Source: Eubacterium sp. (GTDB taxonomy: Bacteria > Bacillota > Clostridia > Oscillospirales > Acutalibacteraceae). Taken from it: a stretch of 22,075 bases of DNA. Of the stretch, positions 15,805 through 21,953 are shown piece after piece (positions within the stretch are counted from its first letter, which is position 1; each line of letters opens with the position of its first letter). The notes beneath the pieces were generated by a model. That model was given only the letters and a program-made list of their open reading frames with translations. It searched no databases and had not been told where the DNA came from. The stretch is from assembly GCA_017543415.1 (NCBI GenBank), contig JAFYGD010000229.1:1-22075 (forward strand). Direction: 5' to 3'. The translations under genes and the position numbers were made by a program.

Positions 15805-16480
15805 CAAAATTCAAACCGTTAAGCCAAGCAGCAAGCTCTTCGTCTGCTTTCCCGACTTCCCTTCCGTTAACGTTATAGCCATCAAGAACCTTTGCTTCGG
15901 GTTCAAGCTGTCTGATTACTTCATAGGTTCCTCCGTCATGGCTTCCCTCATGTGTATTAAAAGGAACAATTGTTTTTCCGCTTAAATCATACTTATCAAA
16001 AAAGGTATAGACAATCATGGGCATTTTATACCACCAAACGGGATAACCTATAAATATAATGTCATAATCTTCAGGGTTAATTGTAAGAGGTAAAAACTCC
16101 GGACGTGAATTTGCATCGGCTTCTTTCTGCGCCTCGGCAACAACCTTAATATAGCTTGAAGAATACGGCTTTACAGGTATAAGCTTCTCTATATCTGCAG
16201 TAAACCTTTCTGCTATTAGATTTGCAAGATATTCGGTTGAGGCTACTCCGTCTTCATAAGGCGTTGCATACGATTTTGCGTCCGCTTCAGAAGTGTTTGC
16301 AGAGCTGAAAAAAACAACCAACACTTTTTGACCTGATGATGGCTTTTCTTTATTTGTTGTTGTTTGAACTGCGTCAGTGGTTTGAGAATCGGCTTGTGCA
16401 GTCACCTTTTCTGACGATGAACAGGCTGACAAGCTAACTGTTATTGATAATAACAGAACAAGTATAATAATTCTTCTCAT
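15797..16480 (-). CDS. flavodoxin-like lipoprotein
   Basis: A signal peptide ends in the lipobox LSAC (C20), then a Thr/Gln/Ser-rich linker of about 30 residues, then a flavodoxin-type domain. The FMN phosphate loop is FFSSANTSE at about 57-65, PYEDGVAST lies further on, and GYPVWWYKMP is the usual isoalloxazine-side loop. It should act outside the membrane as a tethered redox protein. The frame starts at an ATG at 16486, but AGGAGG is only about two bases from it. The second ATG at 16480 has about 7-bp spacing and is chosen, giving 227 residues. The gene is followed by an overlapping cytochrome-b-like membrane gene. Confidence 0.85.
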   Translation of the reverse strand: MRRIIILVLLLSITVSLSACSSSEKVTAQADSQTTDAVQTTTNKEKPSSGQKVLVVFFSSANTSEADAKSYATPYEDGVASTEYLANLIAERFTADIEKLIPVKPYSSSYIKVVAEAQKEADANSRPEFLPLTINPEDYDIIFIGYPVWWYKMPMIVYTFFDKYDLSGKTIVPFNTHEGSHDGGTYEVIRQLEPEAKVLDGYNVNGREVGKADEELAAWLNGLNFDE

Positions 16481-16504
16481 TATCATTCCTCCTGTTTATT
16501 AATC

Positions 16505-16533
16505 ATTATATCATATTGTATACGGTGTTTCAA
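16505..16533 (-). promoter_or_regulatory. promoter of the flavodoxin/DUF4405 unit
   Basis: On the minus strand TTGAAA (16533-16528), 17 bp, TATAAT (16510-16505). It lies 25 bp before the chosen ATG and is divergent from the SDR promoter. Confidence 0.75.
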
Positions 16534-16581
16534 ACTAATACTTGTCAGTGTAAAGAAAAAAAGAGATAATTCCGGTTTGTA

Positions 16582-16610
16582 TTGACTGAAAGAAAAAAGT
16601 TTGTTATAAT
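16582..16610 (+). promoter_or_regulatory. promoter of the SDR gene
   Basis: TTGACT (16582-16587), a 17-bp spacer and TATAAT (16605-16610). The -10 is inside an inverted repeat resembling a Rex operator. Confidence 0.8.
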
Positions 16611-16618
16611 ATTAACAA
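16601..16618. promoter_or_regulatory. candidate Rex (NADH-sensing repressor) operator
   Basis: TTGTTATAATATTAACAA has perfect TTGTTA/TAACAA arms and matches the Clostridia Rex consensus TTGTTAANNNNTTAACAA at 13 of its 14 defined bases. It covers the -10 and the expected start point, where a repressor would block transcription. No Rex gene is in the window; the assignment is inference from known Rex sites. Confidence 0.5.
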
Positions 16619-16621
16619 ATA

Positions 16622-16634
16622 AGTGCGCCGCACT
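16622..16634. promoter_or_regulatory. 13-bp palindrome in the SDR leader
   Basis: AGTGCG-C-CGCACT is a perfect palindrome just downstream of the start point and before AAGGAG. It may be a second operator; the stem is too short to be a terminator. Confidence 0.35.
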
Positions 16635-16651
16635 AAAAAAGGAGATATAAA

Positions 16652-17425
16652 ATGAAAAATTATTTTGATTTAAAGGGTCAGGTTGCCCTTGTAACAGGTT
16701 GTTCGGGCGGTCTTGGCGTTCAGATGGCTAAGGCTCTTGCTAATCAGGGCTGCAACATTGTTGCTATTGCACGCAGGCAGGACAAGCTTGAGGCTGTATG
16801 CGAAGAAATCAAGGCTGAATTCGGCGTTGACGCGCTTCCCCTTAAGTGCGATATTACCGACACCGCAAACGTTGACGATGTAGTTGCAAAGGCTCTTGAG
16901 CACTTTGGCAGAATTGATATTTTAATCAACAATGCAGGCACAGGCGCTGTTGCTCCTGCTGAAGATATTACCGATGAGCAGTTCGGTGACGAATGCAATA
17001 TTGACCTTTTCGGTTCCTTCAGAGTTGCAAGAGCAGTTGCAAAGCAGGCAATGATTCCCGCTAAGTACGGCAGAATTATCAACATTGCTTCAATGTACGG
17101 CTTAGTTGGTAATAAAATTGCAGGCTCTGCTCCCTACCATGCTGCAAAGGGCGGCGTTGTAAACCTTACAAGAGCTCTTGCTGCTGAATGGGGTAAATAC
17201 GACATCACCGTTAATTCAATCTGCCCCGGTTATTTCTACACCGATTTAACAAGAGACACTCTTAACAGTGATTTCTTCCAGCAGAACGCTAAAACCATGA
17301 TTCCCATGGAAAGATACGGCAACGAAGGCGAGCTTGATACTGCTGCACTTTTCTTTGCTTCAAAGGCTTCAAGCTACGTTACGGGAACAAACCTTGCTAT
17401 TGACGGCGGTTACACCTGTATGTAA
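16652..17425 (+). CDS. short-chain dehydrogenase/reductase, gluconate 5-dehydrogenase-like
   Basis: This is an NAD(P)-dependent oxidoreductase of the classical SDR type, 257 residues. The cofactor loop TGCSGGLG is at 15-22, NNAG at 93-96, catalytic S147 in NIASMYG, then Y162 and K166 in YHAAK, and the C-terminal IDGGY. R41-R42 after the second strand favours NADPH over NADH by family rule. The opening FDLKGQVALVTG and the overall likeness suggest the gluconate 5-dehydrogenase branch, but the substrate is not decided by sequence. AAGGAG precedes the ATG. It is a single gene with its own promoter, a Rex-like operator and a terminator. Codon use (GCT, CTT, TAC) is more biased than in its neighbours, hinting at high expression. 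Confidence 0.88.
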   Translation: MKNYFDLKGQVALVTGCSGGLGVQMAKALANQGCNIVAIARRQDKLEAVCEEIKAEFGVDALPLKCDITDTANVDDVVAKALEHFGRIDILINNAGTGAVAPAEDITDEQFGDECNIDLFGSFRVARAVAKQAMIPAKYGRIINIASMYGLVGNKIAGSAPYHAAKGGVVNLTRALAAEWGKYDITVNSICPGYFYTDLTRDTLNSDFFQQNAKTMIPMERYGNEGELDTAALFFASKASSYVTGTNLAIDGGYTCM

Positions 17426-17433
17426 TAAAAATT

Positions 17434-17461
17434 AAAAGCACCCCCACAGGGTGCTTTTTTT
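17434..17461. terminator. terminator of the SDR gene, shared with the convergent PLC gene
   Basis: AAAAGCACCC (17434-17443) pairs with GGGTGCTTTT (17449-17458) over CCACA, then further T. The opposite gene's stop codon at 17462-17460 touches the T run. Confidence 0.88.
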
Positions 17462-18353
17462 ATTGCCTGATTCCTTCAATATATTCTTCAACAAGCTCGT
17501 CCTTGACGTTTCCTTTATAAACGTTGAGCATCAGTATTTCAGAGGATTTCATATAATCCCTTGTCATAAAATCACCTGCAATAATATTTGCGGATTTGAG
17601 ATAAAAGGGATTATTTTTTATTCCGTCTGTCATTATCTTAAAATAAGGTATCAGCGCTTCGTCAAGCTTATACGGCGGAGTCATACCTATTTCAGTACCT
17701 AAATTCGGGGTTTGCTGAGTCTGAAACCAGTAAAGCCCGTCAGTCTGATAATCGTCAAAAAAGCGGAGCGTTTCGTTAGCAAATTTTTCAGCCTTTGCGC
17801 CGTTAACGTCCTTTTCCCACGGAAGAATACAGGAACAGCTGCGGCTGTACTCATAGTCCTCATTTTCGTTAATAAGGATATACCTTTTCCCTGCCTTTCT
17901 GATATCGCCGAGGGTTACGTTTTTAATATCGTCAAAATCACAGTAGGCAAATTCCGCAGGGCTGATGTAACGTCTGAGCAAGTCGTTTATCTTGTTCTTA
18001 TCCGCTTTAAAGCGCAGGGTTACGGGGCCGAACTTCTGGTCATAATACTCACGGATGTCAAGCAAAAGGATTTCGTTGCTGCTTACAAGCATTTCACGAA
18101 TTTCCGATAGCACGTTTTCAAAAAGGTCACCCTTTGAAATACCGTGGGCAAGAACAAGATTTCCCCTTCTGTCAGTATCAAGACGAAGACAGAAATGGCG
18201 GATACCGTAGTTGAACTGGGTTAAAACGCCGTCCTTCTGGCACTCTGCCATTTTATTCATACCATAGCTGCCTGCATTATGCGCACCGGGAATAACAAGA
18301 GAAGTAATTTTTACATCGTCTTTAATATATTCCATCCATTTATCAAAAATCAT
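17460..18353 (-). CDS. phosphatidylinositol-specific phospholipase C-like phosphodiesterase
   Basis: From the ATG at 18353 the protein has 297 residues with a TIM-barrel PLC pattern. The first catalytic histidine is H25 in LVIPGAHNAGSYGM, R57 and D59 are in FCLRLDTD, and the second histidine is H70 in LVLAHG; LLLDIREYYD follows. Spacing is close to the bacterial PI-PLC pair. There is no signal peptide from this start, so it would act in the cytosol unless exported otherwise; bacterial PI-PLCs are usually secreted. The frame runs to 18512, but that part crosses a promoter and a hairpin block, so I reject it. GGTGAT is a weak ribosome site. Its true substrate is unknown. Confidence 0.8.
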   Translation of the reverse strand: MIFDKWMEYIKDDVKITSLVIPGAHNAGSYGMNKMAECQKDGVLTQFNYGIRHFCLRLDTDRRGNLVLAHGISKGDLFENVLSEIREMLVSSNEILLLDIREYYDQKFGPVTLRFKADKNKINDLLRRYISPAEFAYCDFDDIKNVTLGDIRKAGKRYILINENEDYEYSRSCSCILPWEKDVNGAKAEKFANETLRFFDDYQTDGLYWFQTQQTPNLGTEIGMTPPYKLDEALIPYFKIMTDGIKNNPFYLKSANIIAGDFMTRDYMKSSEILMLNVYKGNVKDELVEEYIEGIRQ

Positions 18354-18368
18354 AATATCACCGAAATG

Positions 18369-18397
18369 ATTATAACATATAAATGTTATTAATTCAA
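18369..18397 (-). promoter_or_regulatory. promoter of the PI-PLC-like gene
   Basis: On the minus strand TTGAAT (18397-18392), 17 bp, TATAAT (18374-18369), only 15 bp before the ATG. The transcript therefore has a very short leader. This supports the 18353 start. Confidence 0.7.
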
Positions 18398-18458
18398 ACA
18401 ACAAAAAACAACCGTATGAATGTTCAATTTTATTGTTGCAAAGGCAGGTCGATAAAAT

Positions 18459-18578
18459 TTGCGCAACGCGCAACGAAACAGTCCGCCGGACTGTTTCTCC
18501 CGATTTCGGCAAAAGTCTGAAAGATTATTTCAATGTGTTTTACCGAAATCGGTGCGCTTGTCGTAGGTTCGAGCCTAC
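18459..18578. repeat. block of nested hairpins (palindromic intergenic element)
   Basis: Four inverted repeats follow one another: TTGCGC/GCGCAA (18459-18473); GAAACAGTCC/GGACTGTTTC (18475-18497); CCGATTTCGG/CCGAAATCGG (18500-18552, extended by an AAAA/TTTT pair); and GTAGG-TTCGAG-CCTAC (18563-18578), which looks like a tRNA T-arm. A terminator follows. No gene fits here. It may be a structured RNA, a small palindromic repeat, or the border where the prophage to the right inserted. Confidence 0.6.
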
Positions 18579-18585
18579 ATAATAA

Positions 18586-18622
18586 TAAACAAACAGACAC
18601 CGAAACGGTGTCTGTTTGTTTA
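18586..18622. terminator. 17-bp stem terminator-like hairpin
   Basis: TAAACAAACAGACACCG (18586-18602) pairs perfectly with 18606-18622 over an AAA loop. T-rich flanks exist on both strands but no unbroken T run. It ends the hairpin block. Confidence 0.65.
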
Positions 18623-18744
18623 TGGTTGCGTTTTCAATACTTTTCAGCATTTATGCACCTTTGCTCGTCTCTTTGTTACCTATATGTTACCTACTATGTA
18701 GTTCTATATAAATAGTATATAGTATTCAATTCAAAAAGGCAAAT
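18623..18744. other. AT-rich gap with no gene, probable left prophage border region
   Basis: I see no coding frame with a ribosome site. The sequence holds a short direct repeat (GTTACCTA near 18675 and 18686) and AT-rich stretches such as CTATATAAATAGTATATAG. The host-type gene order ends to the left and phage genes begin to the right, so the attachment site is probably here or in the hairpin block. The matching att copy would lie outside the window. Confidence 0.35.
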
Positions 18745-18777
18745 AAAAAATGCCCTGCTCAATTAAGAACAGGGCAT
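18745..18777 (-). terminator. terminator of the phage lysis genes
   Basis: On the minus strand ATGCCCTGTTC pairs with GAGCAGGGCAT (one G-U) over TTAATT and is followed by TTTTTTA. It lies 11 bp after the endolysin stop. Confidence 0.85.
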
Positions 18778-18788
18778 CATCATTTTGA

Positions 18789-19667
18789 TTATTTGAGCAG
18801 TCTGTTGACCTCTTTCTGTACTGCCTTGGCATCATATCCGGCGGCGGTCAGGCGCTTGACTCTGTCTGCACCATTTCCCCATTTGCCATCAATGACCTCC
18901 TTGGCAATCACTGTGATAGATTTCTTTGCAGTGGTCTTGGAGCCTGCAAGAATTTCATTGACTCTCTTTTGAACAGCTGCAGCATCATAGCCTGCTGCCT
19001 TGAGTCTTTTCTTTCTGTCATCGCCTACTCCCCACTTGCCATTAATGACCTCCTTGGCAATCACATCAAGGGTCTTTTTGGTAGTAGTGGTTGTCTGATT
19101 CGGCTTTTTGTATGTAATGAGATAATATGACGGATAACGGTCTTGTGTTGCCTTTGCCATTTGTGAGGGAGTAACAACACATCCATTGTCAGTTTTCTTG
19201 ACAATTCTTTTCGGACGGGGAGCAGTGTCGTACTTTCCGCTATACATTGACGGGTCTGCAACTTCAATGTTGTTTCCGACCATTCGCCAAGCGCAGACAT
19301 AATGCCCGGATGTAGAAAAGATGTTGTAAGCATCACCCTGATTGCAAATTGCCACGCCGCCTTTTTTTAAGTGTTCAACAAGTTTATTTACATCTCTTGT
19401 TGTAGTGTAAGAAAAGGCAGAGTGCTTTTTGCAAATTGCGTTAAGCAGAGTTATCTCATTTGTACCGTTCATAATTCTTGCACCACAAGACTTTGACAAA
19501 TCACGCATTTCAGCGACTGAAAACAATGACTTTTGAGCAAGCGTGTTTATTGCGATACACGCCGATACAACGCCGCAGCCACTGCTCGAAATAGTCGCAG
19601 ACGAGCCATCGGGTTTATTATAAGATAAATTCTTATAGTTTCTCTGATTGTTATAAAACAGTTTCAT
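18789..19667 (-). CDS. phage endolysin: C39-like cysteine peptidase domain plus two Cpl-7 wall-binding repeats
   Basis: This enzyme cuts peptidoglycan at the end of infection. The 292 residues divide into an N-terminal papain-like/C39-like domain of about 190, a Thr-rich linker (QTTTTTKK, 191-198), and two CW_7/Cpl-7 repeats (about 200-240 and 251-292) reading IAKEVI-G-WG-G-DR-KRL-AAGYD. Likely catalytic residues are C31 in SSGCGVVSAC, H122 in SGHYVCAW and D138 in VADPS. Characterised Cpl-7 repeats bind muropeptides. No signal peptide is present; release would depend on the holin, whose stop overlaps this start as ATGA. GGAGGGG lies before the ATG. Confidence 0.88.
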   Translation of the reverse strand: MKLFYNNQRNYKNLSYNKPDGSSATISSSGCGVVSACIAINTLAQKSLFSVAEMRDLSKSCGARIMNGTNEITLLNAICKKHSAFSYTTTRDVNKLVEHLKKGGVAICNQGDAYNIFSTSGHYVCAWRMVGNNIEVADPSMYSGKYDTAPRPKRIVKKTDNGCVVTPSQMAKATQDRYPSYYLITYKKPNQTTTTTKKTLDVIAKEVINGKWGVGDDRKKRLKAAGYDAAAVQKRVNEILAGSKTTAKKSITVIAKEVIDGKWGNGADRVKRLTAAGYDAKAVQKEVNRLLK

Positions 19668-19870
19668 TCTGCATCCCCTCCTGTTTCAAGATTCATTACT
19701 GCTGCGATTCCGGCGGCAATAGCCGGGATAACGAGAGCGACTATTGCGCCCTTTGTGATAGAGCCATCCTCTCCAAATGTCATTGTGCTGACACCGACAA
19801 CAAGAGCAGGCAGAAATGCCTGAATGAATGTTCTCATCGTTCTTTTTGCAGTTTCTTTTGTGAATTTCAT
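19664..19870 (-). CDS. phage holin, two membrane segments
   Basis: The 68-residue protein has a basic start (KFTKETAKRTMRT), a first membrane segment at about 14-31, a short GEDGS turn, a second segment at about 41-58 (AIVALVIPAIAAGIAAVMN) and an acidic tail. This is a class II holin layout. Holins form membrane holes that let the endolysin reach the wall. It overlaps the endolysin gene by 4 bp and follows the 72-residue gene by 6 bp; its AAGGAG ribosome site lies inside that upstream gene's end. Confidence 0.85.
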   Translation of the reverse strand: MKFTKETAKRTMRTFIQAFLPALVVGVSTMTFGEDGSITKGAIVALVIPAIAAGIAAVMNLETGGDAE

Positions 19871-19876
19871 TGATTA

Positions 19877-20095
19877 TCACTCCTTATTTTCCAAGTCATC
19901 AATCCTGTGATTTGCAACTTTGATTTGCTCCTCAATCACAGGAATGCGCTCGGCAAAATTATTGTGCTTGTCAACTTTATGTTCAAGCTGCTCAATTCTG
20001 TATGCGGTAAGTTTTGAGGAGGTTACTATACCTCCGAATGTGCCACTCATCGTACCTACCAACGCAAGAATGGCAACAATAACCTCATTCGGCAT
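19877..20095 (-). CDS. small phage membrane protein with coiled-coil tail, lysis cassette
   Basis: The 72 residues have one N-terminal membrane segment (about 3-24, VIVAILALVGTMSGTFGG) and a C-terminal charged heptad-like helix (YRIEQLEHKVDKHNN, then EEQIKVANHRIDDLE). Similar short proteins lie next to holins in Firmicute phages and are often called XhlA-like; whether it is a holin partner or spanin-like helper is not known. AGGAGG precedes the ATG. Confidence 0.75.
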   Translation of the reverse strand: MPNEVIVAILALVGTMSGTFGGIVTSSKLTAYRIEQLEHKVDKHNNFAERIPVIEEQIKVANHRIDDLENKE

Positions 20096-20124
20096 CGCCT
20101 TTCCTCCTTTGGACTTTCAGGCAT

Positions 20125-20156
20125 AAAAATAACCGTCTCAAACTTGAGGCGGTTAT
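20125..20156 (-). terminator. terminator between tail-chaperone-like and lysis genes
   Basis: On the minus strand ATAACCG-C-CTCAA pairs with TTGAG-A-CGGTTAT (one mismatch) and runs into TTTTT. It directly follows the 20158 stop, so lysis genes may have separate or read-through expression. Confidence 0.7.
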
Positions 20157-20157
20157 A

Positions 20158-20625
20158 TTATTGCGGTTTATTAGGGAATGTCACATTGTAAGGAAATCCC
20201 TCTTGCTGAGGTATATCTCTCAATGCCTGTCTGTACTTTGCCATCTCGCTTTGAGCAAGTTCCTTGAGTTTTGCTGTGAAAGCAGTTGTTGAGATGCTTG
20301 AGGGGAGGATTCTGTCAATCAGAAATTCCTTGTCTGACTCCTCAAGCAATTCATTTCTCTTGGCTCTCACATCAGCGCTCAACTTGTCATATTCTGTCTG
20401 TCTTGCCTTTGTGAGCCAATCATTAAAGTTATCACTCACATCATTAAAAAGGCTCGCTCTGTTAGGTACAACAAGAGTATATCTGTCATAGATGTACTCT
20501 GTATATGTACCGTCCTCTGATGTTGTGGTAACAGGCTCAATGTTCTCACAAAGGATTACAAGGGCATTTTTGCCATCAAGTCTGACATCGAACTGCTCCG
20601 GCATTACTCCGCTTTTGCATTTCAT
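20158..20625 (-). CDS. phage tail assembly chaperone-like protein
   Basis: The 155-residue protein has a beta-rich N-terminal part (VMPEQFDVRLDGKNALVIL), a charged helical middle with VRAKRNELLEESDKEFL, and a C-terminal KYRQALRDIPQQEGFPYNV followed by PNKP. The last two blocks match the phage tail assembly chaperone pattern (RN-LL--SD ... YRQALRD-P-Q-GFP) found next to tail fibre genes. AGGAGGTAAT lies 8 bp before the ATG. The start lies within the 3' end of the reverse transcriptase gene (50-bp overlap), so the two are coupled. Its tail-type nature supports a tail or receptor-binding target for the adjacent DGR. Confidence 0.75.
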   Translation of the reverse strand: MKCKSGVMPEQFDVRLDGKNALVILCENIEPVTTTSEDGTYTEYIYDRYTLVVPNRASLFNDVSDNFNDWLTKARQTEYDKLSADVRAKRNELLEESDKEFLIDRILPSSISTTAFTAKLKELAQSEMAKYRQALRDIPQQEGFPYNVTFPNKPQ

Positions 20626-21670
20626 AACGGATTACCTCCTTTAATATCCTTAAATCCTTATCAAAATAAGGCTTTAGATTTACTTGATAGAAATTGTAGC
20701 AATTTCCGTGTTTAGTCCAGCCGAGATATGACATAATGCCTGCTGCTTGTAAATAAGTAGGCTTTCTGCCATTTCTCAGTCTCTTTTTTGCTTTGTTGAT
20801 TCGGCGCCTCATTCTCCTTGCTATTCGTTTTCTCACAAGAGTATGTGTGCGATAAAAACGATAGCCGACAAAATCAAGCACTCTGTTTTTTTGATACTTG
20901 AACACTTGCCAATCATCATTAAGGTAAATGCCAATGCTTTTGAGATAATCTGCAACCATCACTCTCATTTTGTGCAGTTTTTTCTTGTTTCTGCCAAAGA
21001 TAACCATATTATCAATATATCTAATATAGTATTTTGCTCCAAATTCCTCTTTGATTTTATGGTCAAGTTCTTGGAGTAAAAAATGGCAAAACCAAGGAGA
21101 TGTGAAATACCCAATGGGCAATCCCACATCCTGCACATCAATTATAGTGTCAATCAACCACAATAGCCGATAGTCCTTGATTCGTCTGCGAAAAGCATTT
21201 TTTAATACACCAAGATTGATTGATGGAAAGAAATTATCAATATCCATCACCAAGCAATATTTGGTGTTCTTATGGTCTTTTCGCACCCACTTCTCAACAA
21301 CTTTCTTGGCTTGCAGATTGCCTCTGCCCGGCATACTGCCATAAGCATACTCATACATACCTTTTGTAAGAATAGGTCTGATTATTTGAGTTAATGCCCT
21401 TTGTATGCAGAGGTCAGGAAAGAATTGAGGTTTACTCACCTCTCTATCCTTGTTACAGGCTGCACTATGTATTATCTCTTTGACAGGAGGAGTTGGATTA
21501 TATTGCATATTCATCAGCATATTTTGCAATATGCGAGCAGAGCCATCAACATCAGCTAATACTCTCTTGACATCGGAGCGTTGCTCCTTGCCCTTTGCTG
21601 CACTGATGATGGCTGCCTTTAGATTGCCTAAATCATAGACTAAATGGTATAGATTTCCAATTCTTTTCAT
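20576..21670 (-). CDS. DGR-type reverse transcriptase (catalytic motif YIDN)
   Basis: The 364 residues contain RT motifs in order: YCLVMDIDNFFPSIN with metal-binding D143 (motif A); GLPIGYFTS at 183-191 followed by a helix ending ELDHKIK (motif B, close to the GLPIGNLTS...LDH of phage and DGR RTs); YIRYIDNMVIFG with Y218-I219-D220-N221 (motif C); then NDDWQVF and VLDFVGYRF, usual in this RT branch. The C-terminus is a very basic thumb (RKRIARRMRRR...). Motif C normally reads YxDD; here the second Asp is Asn, codon AAT. No maturase, HNH or intron-type domains are visible, which argues against a group II intron. GAGGTG lies before the ATG. It sits 124 bp downstream of the template repeat, as in DGRs. 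Confidence 0.88.
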   Translation of the reverse strand: MKRIGNLYHLVYDLGNLKAAIISAAKGKEQRSDVKRVLADVDGSARILQNMLMNMQYNPTPPVKEIIHSAACNKDREVSKPQFFPDLCIQRALTQIIRPILTKGMYEYAYGSMPGRGNLQAKKVVEKWVRKDHKNTKYCLVMDIDNFFPSINLGVLKNAFRRRIKDYRLLWLIDTIIDVQDVGLPIGYFTSPWFCHFLLQELDHKIKEEFGAKYYIRYIDNMVIFGRNKKKLHKMRVMVADYLKSIGIYLNDDWQVFKYQKNRVLDFVGYRFYRTHTLVRKRIARRMRRRINKAKKRLRNGRKPTYLQAAGIMSYLGWTKHGNCYNFYQVNLKPYFDKDLRILKEVIRYEMQKRSNAGAVRCQT

Positions 21671-21793
21671 TGCTTGTTCACCTCAAGGGATTTCGAGAGA
21701 CCTACTAACCCCTGCCATTTATCGGCTCAGTTTTTTGCCAAGCGGCAAGGAGTTTATTGTGCATAAAATGAAAAGAATATTTCTGAACAAGAT

Positions 21794-21881
21794 AGGCGAC
21801 CGCGATAAGAATTAGCATTACGAGCTGCATTATTAGTATTATTAGCATAGCAACCGAACACTCCTCCGTCGGAGACTGAAC
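21794..21881 (-). ncRNA. DGR template repeat (TR), within a presumed TR RNA
   Basis: These 88 bp are identical to 21976-22063 except at four sites (21806, 21830, 21831, 21839). On the minus strand every one is A here and C or G in the other copy. Read in the target frame it has six AAT codons (ANNTNNAARNANSYRGR), the adenine-rich Asn pattern of DGR templates. It lies between the variable repeat and the RT. RNA boundaries cannot be seen; a small stem TTGCC/GGCAA lies downstream at 21736-21749. Confidence 0.78.
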
Positions 21882-21926
21882 GCAGCCAAGCACAACAAAC
21901 CCCTATGAAATTTGCAATAAAATCCG

Positions 21927-21948
21927 TTGGGGGATGTTCATCCCCCAA
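21927..21948. other. DGR-type hairpin/cruciform just after the variable repeat
   Basis: TTGGGGGAT-GTTC-ATCCCCCAA forms a 9-bp perfect stem with a 4-base loop, 5 bp beyond the target gene's stop and 27 bp from the end of the VR. In the Bordetella phage DGR a short GC-rich stem with a tetraloop at this place is needed for efficient retrohoming; equivalence here is inferred from position and shape. Confidence 0.65.
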
Positions 21949-21953
21949 ACCCC

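Noticed and set aside
18354..18512. 53 extra N-terminal residues on the PI-PLC-like protein
   Set aside because: This part overlaps a good promoter (18369-18397) and hairpins, and starts inside the palindromic block; the ATG at 18353 fits the family start.
18563..18578. A tRNA gene ending in the T-arm-like GTAGG-TTCGAG-CCTAC
   Set aside because: No D arm, anticodon arm, acceptor stem or CCA can be fitted around it, and the loop has six bases where seven are needed.
20576..21670. Group II intron or retron as the source of the reverse transcriptase
   Set aside because: No maturase or HNH domain, no domain V/VI-like hairpin and no msr/msd-type inverted repeats were seen; the repeat pair explains the RT better.
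21705..21893. 62-residue hydrophobic frame across the template repeat as an independent gene
   Set aside because: It starts at a GTG without a ribosome site and overlaps the TR. It is kept only as a rival reading in the findings.
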